Below, in pieces: positions 1 through 6,966 of a DNA stretch of 41,403 bases; within the stretch, counting starts at the first letter, position 1, and each line of letters begins with the position of its first letter. The translations under genes were made by a program, and so were the position numbers. The notes below the pieces were generated by a model. It was not told the origin of the DNA and made no database searches. It saw nothing but the letters and a program-made list of their open reading frames with translations. The stretch is from Gammaproteobacteria bacterium (GTDB lineage: Bacteria; Pseudomonadota; Gammaproteobacteria; Steroidobacterales; Steroidobacteraceae): assembly GCA_028293805.1 (NCBI GenBank), contig JAQGOC010000018.1, positions 1 to 41,403 of the forward strand, written 5' to 3'.

Positions 1-15
1 CCGTGCAGGCGTTCT

Positions 16-687
16 TTGGCACCGGTCGGCGGGGCTGACCGGCCACCCCTCTCTTCGACGTTCAAAGCCTTAGCCAAGCCCGACTCATCTTTGGAAGGAA
101 TCGTTCCAGTTGTCGACACGTCGTCGATCGTCCATCCTCAGGCCGTGCTGATCGGGGACGTCGTCATCGGCCCACGGTGCTATGTCGGACCAGGCGCGTC
201 ACTTCGCGGGGACTTTGGCCGAATCGTGCTGGGTCCGGGTTCGAACGTGCAGGACAACTGCGTGCTGCATACCTTCCCCGCGAAGGAGGTGCTGCTCGAG
301 GAAGATGCCCATATTGGACACGGGGCGGTGCTGCACGGGTGCACTGTGCGGCGAGGGGCGCTGGTAGGCATCAATGCAGTGGTCATGGACGACGTCGTCA
401 TTGGCGAAGAGTCGCTCGTTGGGGCTGCCAGCTTCGTACGGGCCGGGTTCATTGTGCCGAAGCGCACGCTCGTGACGGGCGTGCCGGCCCGAGCGGTTCG
501 GGAGCTCACGGCCGAAGAAATCGAATGGAAGGCGATCGGGACACGGCAGTACCAGGAACTTGCCGCACGCTGCCGGGCGTCGCTCCAGGAATGCCTGCCG
601 CTGACTGCGGCTGCCCCCGGGCGTAACGGCCCCTCGGCGAGGCCGGTAACCACGGTGCCGCTTCATACGATCGAGCGGCGGAAGTAG
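16..687 (+). CDS. paaY: PaaY-type hexapeptide-repeat protein (gamma carbonic anhydrase fold), possibly 5'-truncated
   Basis: This is a left-handed beta-helix protein of the gamma-carbonic-anhydrase/PaaY group. PaaY is a thioesterase tied to phenylacetate degradation in characterised bacteria. Residues 30-160 carry the hexapeptide repeats, with the family signatures RGDFGRI, NVQDNCVLH and IGHGAVLHGC. The likely metal-binding histidines are H85, H102 and H107. The tail (ELTAEEIEWK, then a tyrosine-containing helix) is typical of PaaY rather than of the shorter YrdA/CaiE proteins. The start is uncertain. The frame is open to the window edge, the TTG at 16 has no clear ribosome binding site, and a TTG at 91 would match the usual PaaY length better. 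No other paa genes are visible, so a phenylacetate role is inferred from the protein alone. Confidence 0.8.
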   Translation: MAPVGGADRPPLSSTFKALAKPDSSLEGIVPVVDTSSIVHPQAVLIGDVVIGPRCYVGPGASLRGDFGRIVLGPGSNVQDNCVLHTFPAKEVLLEEDAHIGHGAVLHGCTVRRGALVGINAVVMDDVVIGEESLVGAASFVRAGFIVPKRTLVTGVPARAVRELTAEEIEWKAIGTRQYQELAARCRASLQECLPLTAAAPGRNGPSARPVTTVPLHTIERRK

Positions 688-1278
688 CAGGCGATAGCGC
701 TGCCGCGGGAACTCCCTACACGTTCACTCATTGCTAGAGGCGTGCCGCGACAGTAATGGCTGCGCGTCTTTGCCCGGCGCCCAACGGGTGCGGCAGTCTC
801 CACGGGCGAACTCTGTGCGCCGATTGCGTCAACGCTTACGTTCAAGTTCGCATTGCATAGAGTCCGGGAGCATCATGAGGATGTCATATAGAGGGCGCAA
901 AGATGTTGCCTTCACCGGAGGCCAGCTCGCAATGAAACCGACATCGGAGCAGACGCGGAACGGAGTCCTCTCGGCTATCCCCTTCCCTACGGAAGAGGCG
1001 CTCAACATGAGGAGCTTTTTCTGCTGCACCACGGAGCGAACCGAAGTGGCCGCGCGACCCCACCCGGCGGCAGTCGATCCGTCCTCCGCCTATGGGTGCG
1101 TGGATTGGTACCTCTACCCTGACTCGAAGCCTGGGAGCGCCGCGGCTTGATCCCCCGGCGGCAGCAATCGTTGCTGCCGCCATTCATCTGCTTGGAGCCC
1201 CAGGTCCCGACCCGGTCGGTCGGCTCCGTCGTACGATGGCGGCGCTCTGCGCCCGGGAATGCGGTAGTTTGCGACTCG
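688..1278. other. 591-bp stretch without a convincing gene
   Basis: Nothing recognisable lies between paaY and the proline iminopeptidase. One plus-strand frame with an ATG at 876, preceded by GGGAG, runs 91 codons to 1150. Its composition (several rare-looking AGG/AGA/TAT codons, no recognisable motif) does not resemble the neighbours. The stretch presumably contains the promoter of the downstream gene. Confidence 0.4.
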
Positions 1279-2259
1279 ATGAGCTCGCCCCACCCCGAAA
1301 GCCGCACTCCTGAGTTCTATCCTCCGATCGAGCCGTATCGCAGCGGCCGGCTCGTCGTCGACGCCATCCATACCCTGTATTGGGAGGAGTGCGGCAACCC
1401 AGCCGGCGTGCCGGTGGTGTTCCTGCATGGGGGGCCGGGCGCCGGCTGCTCGCCCGACCAGCGGCGGTTCTTCGATCCGCAACGCTATCGCATCGTGCTC
1501 TTCGATCAACGCGGAGCGGGGCGGTCGACGCCGCACGCGGAGGTCCGGAACAACACTACGGCACATCTCGTCGGCGATCTCGAAGTCCTGCGTGGGATGC
1601 TGGAGATCCCTGCCTGGCATGTCTTCGGGGGATCCTGGGGCTCCACGCTTGCGCTGGCCTATGCCCAAGAGCATCCGCAAGCGTGTTTGAGCCTCACACT
1701 GCGCGGTATCTTTCTGCTGCGCGATGCGGAGATCGACTGGTTCCTCCATGGCATCCGCCAGTTCGCGCCGCAGGCCTGGGAGGCGTTTGTTGGCTTTCTG
1801 CCGGAGCGGCTGCGCGGCGATATCCGCGAAGGCTATTGGGAGTTGCTCAATGATCCGCGGCCCGAAGTGCGCAGTGCCGCCGCGAGCGCCTGGGCTACGT
1901 ACGAGGGCAGGTGCGCGACGCTCCGCTCAGGCCCCCAGAGCGTCGGCCAGGCGGGGCTTTCGCAGACAGCCGTCGGCCTGGCGAGGCTCGAAGTGCACTA
2001 CATGCGCGCGAACCGTTTTTTGCCCGATGATCTGCTGCTGCGCAGAGTGGACCGGATCCGTCACATCCCTGGGGCGCTCGTGCAGGGTAAGTACGATCTC
2101 GTGTGCCCGCCGGTCACCGCGGTGGCTCTGCATGCCGCCTGGCCGGAATCCACACTCCAGATCATCGACGATGCAGGTCACTCGGCCTATGAGCCCGGAA
2201 TCCGCGCCGCCCTCGTCGCCATCATGGATCAACGCGTGGCTCAACAGGCGGGTGGGTAA
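1279..2259 (+). CDS. pip: proline iminopeptidase (alpha/beta hydrolase, peptidase family S33)
   Basis: This cytoplasmic exopeptidase releases N-terminal proline from peptides. The 326-residue protein has the family hallmarks: an HGGPGAG oxyanion-hole loop, the DQRGAGRS strand, and the nucleophile elbow GGSWGS with Ser119. The acid is probably Asp273 (in KYDLVCPP) and the base His301 (in DAGHSAYE). The N-terminus (YPPIEPYRSGRL) also matches proline iminopeptidases. The ATG at 1279 was chosen because it gives the usual family length. The frame stays open upstream to a TTG at 1147, but that extension is low-quality sequence. The gene converges with the minus-strand DUF190 gene. Assignment to S33 is firm; exact substrate preference is inferred from the family. 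Confidence 0.88.
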   Translation: MSSPHPESRTPEFYPPIEPYRSGRLVVDAIHTLYWEECGNPAGVPVVFLHGGPGAGCSPDQRRFFDPQRYRIVLFDQRGAGRSTPHAEVRNNTTAHLVGDLEVLRGMLEIPAWHVFGGSWGSTLALAYAQEHPQACLSLTLRGIFLLRDAEIDWFLHGIRQFAPQAWEAFVGFLPERLRGDIREGYWELLNDPRPEVRSAAASAWATYEGRCATLRSGPQSVGQAGLSQTAVGLARLEVHYMRANRFLPDDLLLRRVDRIRHIPGALVQGKYDLVCPPVTAVALHAAWPESTLQIIDDAGHSAYEPGIRAALVAIMDQRVAQQAGG

Positions 2260-2338
2260 CGGCGTCAGCGAGGTGCTCCGCCGGGGGGTGCTCAGCCGCG
2301 TGCACTCGCGATCTCGCCGCGCATCGCTTGCGGGTCGC

Positions 2339-2683
2339 TCAATCGAGTGTGGGCGGATGGCTCGTGTCCGGATCGATCACGCCAAAGCGCGCCGGAATGC
2401 GGACGTAGAACAACCGGATCTTCTCGCGATGGAGCAGTGCCAGCAGCTGGCGCGCTTCGTCGTCGGTGATGATGAACTCGACTTCCACAGCGAGCGTTCC
2501 GGCCAGCTCGAAGAACGTGTTCTCATGCAACACGTGGTGGCGACCGAATCCGGCCATCGCGCGAAAGGCCGAGCCGCCACGAACGCCGAGGCTGTTCGCT
2601 TGCTCGAGGAGCCATTCCCACACGAGCCGGCCGCTGTGGCGGTCGCCCTCGTGAACGTAGAATCTGAGTAGCGAGCCTTGCAT
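2339..2683 (-). CDS. DUF190 family protein, second gene of the fluoride operon
   Basis: This 114-residue protein matches DUF190: an N-terminal MQGSLLRFYVHEGDRHSG strand, then a GVRGGSAFRAMAGFGRHH glycine-rich segment resembling a PII-like ferredoxin fold. No catalytic motif or membrane segment is visible. It begins 22 bp after the crcB stop on the same strand, with AGGGGA upstream of its ATG, so it is probably cotranscribed with crcB under the fluoride riboswitch. DUF190 genes are often found beside crcB in bacteria, where a role in fluoride handling has been suggested but not settled. A regulatory or accessory role for CrcB is inference from this placement. Confidence 0.85.
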   Translation of the reverse strand: MQGSLLRFYVHEGDRHSGRLVWEWLLEQANSLGVRGGSAFRAMAGFGRHHVLHENTFFELAGTLAVEVEFIITDDEARQLLALLHREKIRLFYVRIPARFGVIDPDTSHPPTLD

Positions 2684-2705
2684 GGTGTATCCCCTGGTGA
2701 CGCGC

Positions 2706-3098
2706 TCATTGACCGCTTTGGCTCCGCACCCACATGACCGTGCCGATGCCCGCGAAAGTCATGAGGATCGAGCCCGCGAGGTGCGTCGCCGCGGCCCCCA
2801 CCGCCCACAGCGTACGCCCTTGCTGTAGGAGCGCGACGATCTCCGCGGAAAACGTGGAAAAGGTCGTGAGTCCGCCGCAGAAGCCGGTGATCACGAACAG
2901 CCGCCACTCGGGTGCCACCGCGGAGAAGGTCGCGAAAAAGGCGACTGCCAGTCCGATGATGTAGCCGCCGATGAGGTTGGCGGTGAGGGTGCCTGGCGGC
3001 ATCGTGGGAAAATGCGCGTTGAGCAGCATGCCCAGCCACCAGCGAAGCAGGGAGCCGACGCTGCCGCCGACGCAGATTGCGACTATCGATTTCCACAT
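2706..3098 (-). CDS. crcB: CrcB fluoride ion channel/exporter
   Basis: CrcB (Fluc) is a small inner-membrane fluoride channel that works as an antiparallel dimer and relieves cytoplasmic fluoride toxicity. The 130-residue product has four hydrophobic segments and the family motifs: [13 protein letters not shown] near the N-terminus, [14 protein letters not shown] in helix 2, and [15 protein letters not shown] containing the conserved central TTFSTF region. The ATG at 3098 was chosen because AAGGA lies 7 bp upstream and the protein then starts directly at the first helix. An in-frame upstream start at 3173 would run through the riboswitch leader and is unlikely. DUF190 follows 22 bp downstream. 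Confidence 0.95.
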   Translation of the reverse strand: MWKSIVAICVGGSVGSLLRWWLGMLLNAHFPTMPPGTLTANLIGGYIIGLAVAFFATFSAVAPEWRLFVITGFCGGLTTFSTFSAEIVALLQQGRTLWAVGAAATHLAGSILMTFAGIGTVMWVRSQSGQ

Positions 3099-3101
3099 TG
3101 A

Positions 3102-3137
3102 CCTGTCCTTCAGTAAGGTGCGACCCCTTCGGACAGG
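3102..3137 (-). promoter_or_regulatory. RBS-sequestering hairpin, probable expression platform of the fluoride riboswitch
   Basis: In the crcB leader, CCTGTCC (3137-3131, minus strand) is perfectly complementary to GGACAGG (3108-3102). The right arm overlaps the Shine-Dalgarno sequence AAGGA (3110-3106) that precedes the crcB ATG at 3098. A second complementary pair, CTACGC (3179-3174) with GCGTAG (3156-3151), involves the conserved 3' end of the aptamer. This arrangement suggests translational rather than transcriptional control. The pairing is read directly; the switching mechanism is inferred. Confidence 0.6.
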
Positions 3138-3164
3138 CTTCGGGACGCGACTACGCCTTTCCGC

Positions 3165-3230
3165 ACGGGCCAAGCGTAGGCATCATCAGCCGCTGGTGCG
3201 GCGGTTCGAGGAGGAATGCCATCTCCCATG
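3165..3230 (-). promoter_or_regulatory. fluoride riboswitch (crcB RNA motif)
   Basis: The minus strand carries the fluoride aptamer signature in order: GGGAGATGGCATTCCTCC (3227-3210), then AACCGC and a GCGG partner closing the internal stem, then CTGATGATGCCTACG (3189-3175). These match the conserved GGNGAUGGC...CCNCC...AACCGC...GCGGCUGAUG...CCUACG pattern. It lies about 75 nt upstream of crcB, the usual target of this ON switch. Sequence and gene context agree. Confidence 0.93.
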
Positions 3231-3375
3231 AAGGCCTCGAGTCTAAGGGGCGTGTCGATTGCACGCAACGCTTGGAAACATAGCGGGTGTACCCGAGCAC
3301 TCTGGCGTTCGCCCCTCGCCACAGCGATAGGCTTCGGGCTCGCGTCGCGTTTCGCTGTCGAAGAGAAGGATCCTT

Positions 3376-5151
3376 ATGCATGCACTCGTTGCGCGCGGGC
3401 TGATGATTACAATGACGGTGGCCGCCATGTCCGCATGTTCACCCGGCTCGAACCAGCAGTCGCCGTCCCAACAGAACGAGACGGATGCCCGGTTGCGCGC
3501 GATCTATTCCACCGAATGGAAATGGCGTGAGGATCAGTTCGCCGCGGATGAGGACACGCAGAAGCCCATCCTGGACCACCTGCCGAGAGTCGACCCGGCC
3601 GCGCAGGAAGCGCGCCTGCATTATTGGGAGGATGTGCTCCGTAAACTGGATGCGATACCCCGCGCGGAGCTCTCACCGCCGGAGCAGATCAACTTCGACA
3701 TCTACCGACCGCAGATCGAAGTGCTGATCGCGAACCAGCGGTTTCGCGACTTCGAGATGCCGGCCAACTCCGATACGACCTTCTGGACCGACATCGGCTA
3801 TACGGCGCGCCGGACGTTCCGCACGGTGCACGATTACAAGAACTGGATCGCGCAGATGCGCGACATCCCGCGTTATTTCCGCGAGCAGATGGATGAGATG
3901 CGCGCCGGGATGAAACGCGGGTTTACGCCGCCGCGGGTGACGATGCAGGGCCGCGATGGTTCGCTTACCGCCGTCACGAACGCTACGCCTGAAGCGAGCC
4001 TTTTTTACGCCCCCTTCAAGGAAATGCCGGGCGTCCCGGCCGCGCAGCAAGCTAAATTGCGCGCGGAAGCGGTCAACACGATTCGGGACGGCGTGCAGCC
4101 CGCCTACGTCGAGCTCCTGAAGTTCATGCGTACCGAGTACGTACCGGGTCTGCGGACGACCCTGGCCGCGCAGGACCTCCCGGACGGTAAAGCGTTCTAT
4201 CGCGCGAAGATTCGGGAATTCACGACCCTGGATATGGAGCCGGAGGCGATTCATTCGCTCGGGTTGGCGGAAGTAGCCCGGTTGCACGAGGAGATGCTCG
4301 GGGTGATGCGCGAGACCGGCTTCCAGGGCGATTTCCCGGCTTTTCTGGAGTCGCTGCGCTCCGATCCGCGGTTCTACGCCAAAACCCAGGACGAGCTGCT
4401 CATGCGTGCCGCCTGGATCGCGAAGAAGTTCGACGGCAAGGCTGCGCAGTATTTCGGTTACCTGCCGCGCGCGCGCTTCGCGATCAAGCCGGTGCCGGAC
4501 GACCTCGCGCCCTTCTACACGGCGGGGCGTGGCGGGCCAGGCGTCTACCTGGTCAACACGTATGACTTGCCCAACCGTCCTCTCTACAACCTGACCGCTC
4601 TGACGCTGCACGAGTCAGCGCCTGGCCACGCATTCCAGATGCCGATCGCGATGGAGCACAAGGGTCAGCCGGAGTTTCGGCAGCACACGTACATTTCCGC
4701 TTACGGCGAAGGCTGGGCGCTGTATTGCGAGAGCCTGGGCGTCGAGATGGGAATGTACGAGACGCCGTACGACCGGTTCGGCATGTTGGGTTATCAGATC
4801 TGGCGTGCGGCACGGCTCGTAGTGGATACCGGTGTGCATGCGCAGGGTTGGACGCGAGAGCAGGCGCTCGCCTACCTGCGGCAGTACACGGCGTTACCCG
4901 AGCACGAGATCGAAACCGAGGTGGACCGGTACATTGCCTGGCCCGCGCAGGCGCTTTCGTACTATCTCGGCGAAAAGGCACTTCTTCGCGTACGGGCCAA
5001 TGCGGAGCAGGCGCTCGGCGAGCGCTTCAATATACGGGCCTTCCACGATGCCGTGCTGGAGTTGGGCTCGGTGCCTCTGCCAGTACTCGAGTCGCATATC
5101 ACCCGGTTCATCGCGGGCGGCGGCACGGGACCGTATCCGGATATGGAGTAG
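3376..5151 (+). CDS. DUF885 family zinc metallopeptidase-like lipoprotein
   Basis: A 591-residue exported protein of the DUF885 family. A short N-terminal hydrophobic stretch ends in AAMSAC, a near-consensus lipobox with Cys21, followed by a Gln/Ser-rich linker, so it is probably anchored in the outer membrane facing the periplasm. The catalytic signature is HESAPGH (H412, E413, H418) plus the downstream GEGWALYCE segment (E445), which together look like a gluzincin-type zinc site with a wider HExxxxH spacing. AAGGA precedes the ATG. It is transcribed divergently from the fluoride operon. DUF885 proteins are presumed peptidases; the substrate is not known and cannot be read from sequence. Confidence 0.85.
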   Translation: MHALVARGLMITMTVAAMSACSPGSNQQSPSQQNETDARLRAIYSTEWKWREDQFAADEDTQKPILDHLPRVDPAAQEARLHYWEDVLRKLDAIPRAELSPPEQINFDIYRPQIEVLIANQRFRDFEMPANSDTTFWTDIGYTARRTFRTVHDYKNWIAQMRDIPRYFREQMDEMRAGMKRGFTPPRVTMQGRDGSLTAVTNATPEASLFYAPFKEMPGVPAAQQAKLRAEAVNTIRDGVQPAYVELLKFMRTEYVPGLRTTLAAQDLPDGKAFYRAKIREFTTLDMEPEAIHSLGLAEVARLHEEMLGVMRETGFQGDFPAFLESLRSDPRFYAKTQDELLMRAAWIAKKFDGKAAQYFGYLPRARFAIKPVPDDLAPFYTAGRGGPGVYLVNTYDLPNRPLYNLTALTLHESAPGHAFQMPIAMEHKGQPEFRQHTYISAYGEGWALYCESLGVEMGMYETPYDRFGMLGYQIWRAARLVVDTGVHAQGWTREQALAYLRQYTALPEHEIETEVDRYIAWPAQALSYYLGEKALLRVRANAEQALGERFNIRAFHDAVLELGSVPLPVLESHITRFIAGGGTGPYPDME

Positions 5152-5168
5152 GGCTGCCGTCGCAGCCC
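5151..5168 (+). terminator. short stem-loop at the end of the DUF885 gene
   Basis: GGGCTGC and GCAGCCC form a perfect 7-bp stem around a 4-nt loop, beginning at the last base of the stop codon. There is no following T-run, so intrinsic termination is uncertain. Confidence 0.35.
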
Positions 5169-5382
5169 GTCACGAAGTTTCGGGCAGCGCGCGCGGCTTT
5201 GGCCTGCCGGCTGTTGGAATGCCCGTCTTTGGCTTTGATGGTCGCATTCCCTCACGCCACCCAGTCCACGTCAAACACCGCACGAATTCGGGCAGGACCC
5301 TGCCAGGCCCGCACCAACTTTGTGCCTGGCCGCCGCGCCGTACCGCGGTTCCTCTAGCGGGGCAAGCTCCCGCCCAAGCCGC

Positions 5383-5410
5383 CGCGCCCCATTTTGGGGA
5401 CGGGGGCGCG
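5383..5410. other. inverted repeat in the leader region of the PsiF gene
   Basis: CGCGCCCC and GGGGCGCG pair perfectly around a 12-nt loop that itself contains GGGG, so alternative CCCC-GGGG pairing is possible. It lies about 55 bp upstream of the PsiF start in a 314-bp region without a gene. It could be an upstream termination signal or a regulatory structure; nothing else in that region is recognisable. Confidence 0.3.
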
Positions 5411-5465
5411 CGGGAGAGTTACCATACGATCGCTCCTATATTCGCTGATTCCAAGAGGAGGGCGT

Positions 5466-5780
5466 ATGAGACGTTCAATATGGCTGGTGGCGGCGAGCGC
5501 GGTGCTGGCGTTTGGGGCGCTGGGGCAGCCGGCGACGGCCGCCAACAGCCAGCAGACGAAGATGGCCACCTGCAATGCCGATGCCAAGGCCAAGGGCCTG
5601 GCCGGCGATGATCGCAAGGCGTTCATGAAGACCTGCCTGTCGGCCAGCTCCACGACGAGTCCGCCCGTGAACACTCAGCAATCGAAGATGAAAACCTGCA
5701 ACGCGGACGCGAAGACCAAGGGCCTCGCGGGGGCCGATCGCAAGAAGTTCATGAGCGACTGTCTGAAGAGCGCCTCCTAG
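5466..5780 (+). CDS. exported PsiF repeat protein
   Basis: A 104-residue secreted protein with two PsiF repeats. Residues 1-26 form a Sec signal peptide (RRSIWLVAASAVLAFGAL, then cleavage near ATAA). The two mature repeats share the pattern QQ(T/S)KM-TCNADAK-KGLAG-DRK-FM--CL, each with a pair of cysteines that could form a disulfide. The ATG at 5466 is preceded by a strong AAGAGGAGG ribosome binding site. PsiF was named from a phosphate-starvation-inducible gene in E. coli; its biochemical function is unknown and no Pho box was identified here. Confidence 0.88.
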   Translation: MRRSIWLVAASAVLAFGALGQPATAANSQQTKMATCNADAKAKGLAGDDRKAFMKTCLSASSTTSPPVNTQQSKMKTCNADAKTKGLAGADRKKFMSDCLKSAS

Positions 5781-5884
5781 CGGGGTGGGTTGTCATCTAA
5801 CGTCATGGGCGGCCGCTGGAGCCCGCCCCAGGGGGACGCCCCGGCGCCGCCCGTCTGGCTCACTTCGCAGGAGACCTCATCACC

Positions 5885-6187
5885 GTGATTCTTGAATTCG
5901 CTCTGCTCACCCTCCGGCCCGGCAGCGAGGCGGAATTCCAACAGGTCTTTCCGGTAGCGGAAAAAGTTCTCGCGGCCAGTCCCGGCTATCTGTCGCATGA
6001 GCTGCGGCGCTCGATCGAGACCCCGAACCGCTTCGCCCTCCTGGTACAGTGGCGCACTCTCGAGGATCACACCGAGGGTTTTCGCGGCTCGCCGGCCTTC
6101 GCGCGGTGGCGTGGGCTCATCGGTCCGTTCTTCGAGTCACCTCCCGTGGTCGAGCATTTCGCGGCGGTTGCACTACCGCGGCAATAG
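5885..6187 (+). CDS. antibiotic biosynthesis monooxygenase (ABM) domain protein
   Basis: A 100-residue single-domain protein of the dimeric alpha/beta-barrel (ABM) superfamily. It shows the typical layout: strand FALLTLRPG, helix SEAEFQQVFPVAEKVLAASPGY, strand LSHELRRS, strand FALLVQWRTLEDHTEGFRGSPAF, and a final helix and strand. The GTG at 5885 is used, with AGGAG about 10 bp upstream. Members include quinol monooxygenases, heme-degrading enzymes and many of unknown role. Nothing in the neighbourhood indicates a substrate, so a cofactor-free monooxygenase or stress role is only a possibility. Confidence 0.78.
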   Translation: MILEFALLTLRPGSEAEFQQVFPVAEKVLAASPGYLSHELRRSIETPNRFALLVQWRTLEDHTEGFRGSPAFARWRGLIGPFFESPPVVEHFAAVALPRQ

Positions 6188-6188
6188 C

Positions 6189-6302
6189 ATGACCGCGGCA
6201 ACGAAACGCAACTCGCGCCTGGAGCTGGAATCCTTCATGCCCGGCATTTTGGTCGAAACAGGGGGCCGCGGCTCCACGCCGCCGGAAGAGACAGATGCCT
6301 GA
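6189..6302 (+). CDS. possible 37-codon ORF overlapping the next gene start
   Basis: A short frame starts just after the ABM stop and ends in ATGCCTGA, so its TGA overlaps the ATG of the following gene by 8 bp. This is the geometry of translational coupling. The peptide is polar with no recognisable motif and the ribosome binding site is weak. It may be a leader ORF or chance. Confidence 0.25.
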   Translation: MTAATKRNSRLELESFMPGILVETGGRGSTPPEETDA

Positions 6303-6861
6303 ACTATCGCGAAAGCGCGTCTTGGCACGAACACGGCGGACATGGCTGCTGGGGTGGGCGATATCGCTAGCGGCACTGCCGGCATTCGCATCGCCCGAGT
6401 CCCTGCCTGCCAGCGTACGCTCGTGTGCGCATGAAACCGATCCGGGCCGACGACTCGCGTGCTACGACAGAGAGGCCGCACGCTTCCCGGAAGCCGCGCC
6501 CGCGCCGCAGGCCGCGGCACCACACGATTCGAGCCCAACTGTCGCGGCAACCCCGGCCGGGATGGATCGAGCGAGCCCGGTTGACAAGCAAAAGCAAAAG
6601 CCGATCGCGCAGGAAAACCCTGACAAGGAGCCGGGGCACCTCTTGGCTCGCGTGGTCAGCATAGAGCATTCGCCGAACGAAATGGTTCTGCACCTGGACA
6701 ACGGCCAGGTCTGGCAACAGATGCAGGGGGTCTCCGGGGATATGGGTCTACGGGCCGGGGATGCCGTCAAGATCAACAAGCAGCTCGGATCCTATTGGCT
6801 CTCCGGACCTCATGGACTGACCATGAAGGTGCGACAAAAAGCCAATCAGCCGGAGCACTGA
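6295..6861 (+). CDS. periplasmic protein of unknown function with an RLACYD motif
   Basis: A 188-residue exported protein. Residues 1-32 form a signal peptide with a basic start (RKRVLARTRR) and a hydrophobic core (LLGWAISLAALPAFA). The mature N-terminus has the recurrent motif CAHETDPGRRLACYDREA (two Cys about 12 apart), shared by many proteobacterial envelope proteins including type VI-associated VasI-like ones. A Pro/Ala/Gln-rich linker follows. The C-terminal domain (LDNGQVWQQ, GDAVKINKQLGSYWLS) is a small beta-rich module often paired with this motif. GGAAGAG precedes the ATG. No type VI secretion genes are nearby, so no specific role is assigned. Confidence 0.7.
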   Translation: MPELSRKRVLARTRRTWLLGWAISLAALPAFASPESLPASVRSCAHETDPGRRLACYDREAARFPEAAPAPQAAAPHDSSPTVAATPAGMDRASPVDKQKQKPIAQENPDKEPGHLLARVVSIEHSPNEMVLHLDNGQVWQQMQGVSGDMGLRAGDAVKINKQLGSYWLSGPHGLTMKVRQKANQPEH

Positions 6862-6966
6862 TCTGTGCCCATCGCCGGCGCCGGGTGGGCTGCCACTCAC
6901 GGACGTATGAGCGCGCTAGTCCCGGCGGGACGCCGGTTGGGTCTGGCCGCTCCTGGGCGCACGCGC

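Noticed and set aside
731-1150. 139-codon frame between paaY and pip
   Set aside because: No family resemblance, poor codon pattern and weak ribosome binding site; left as unassigned intergenic.
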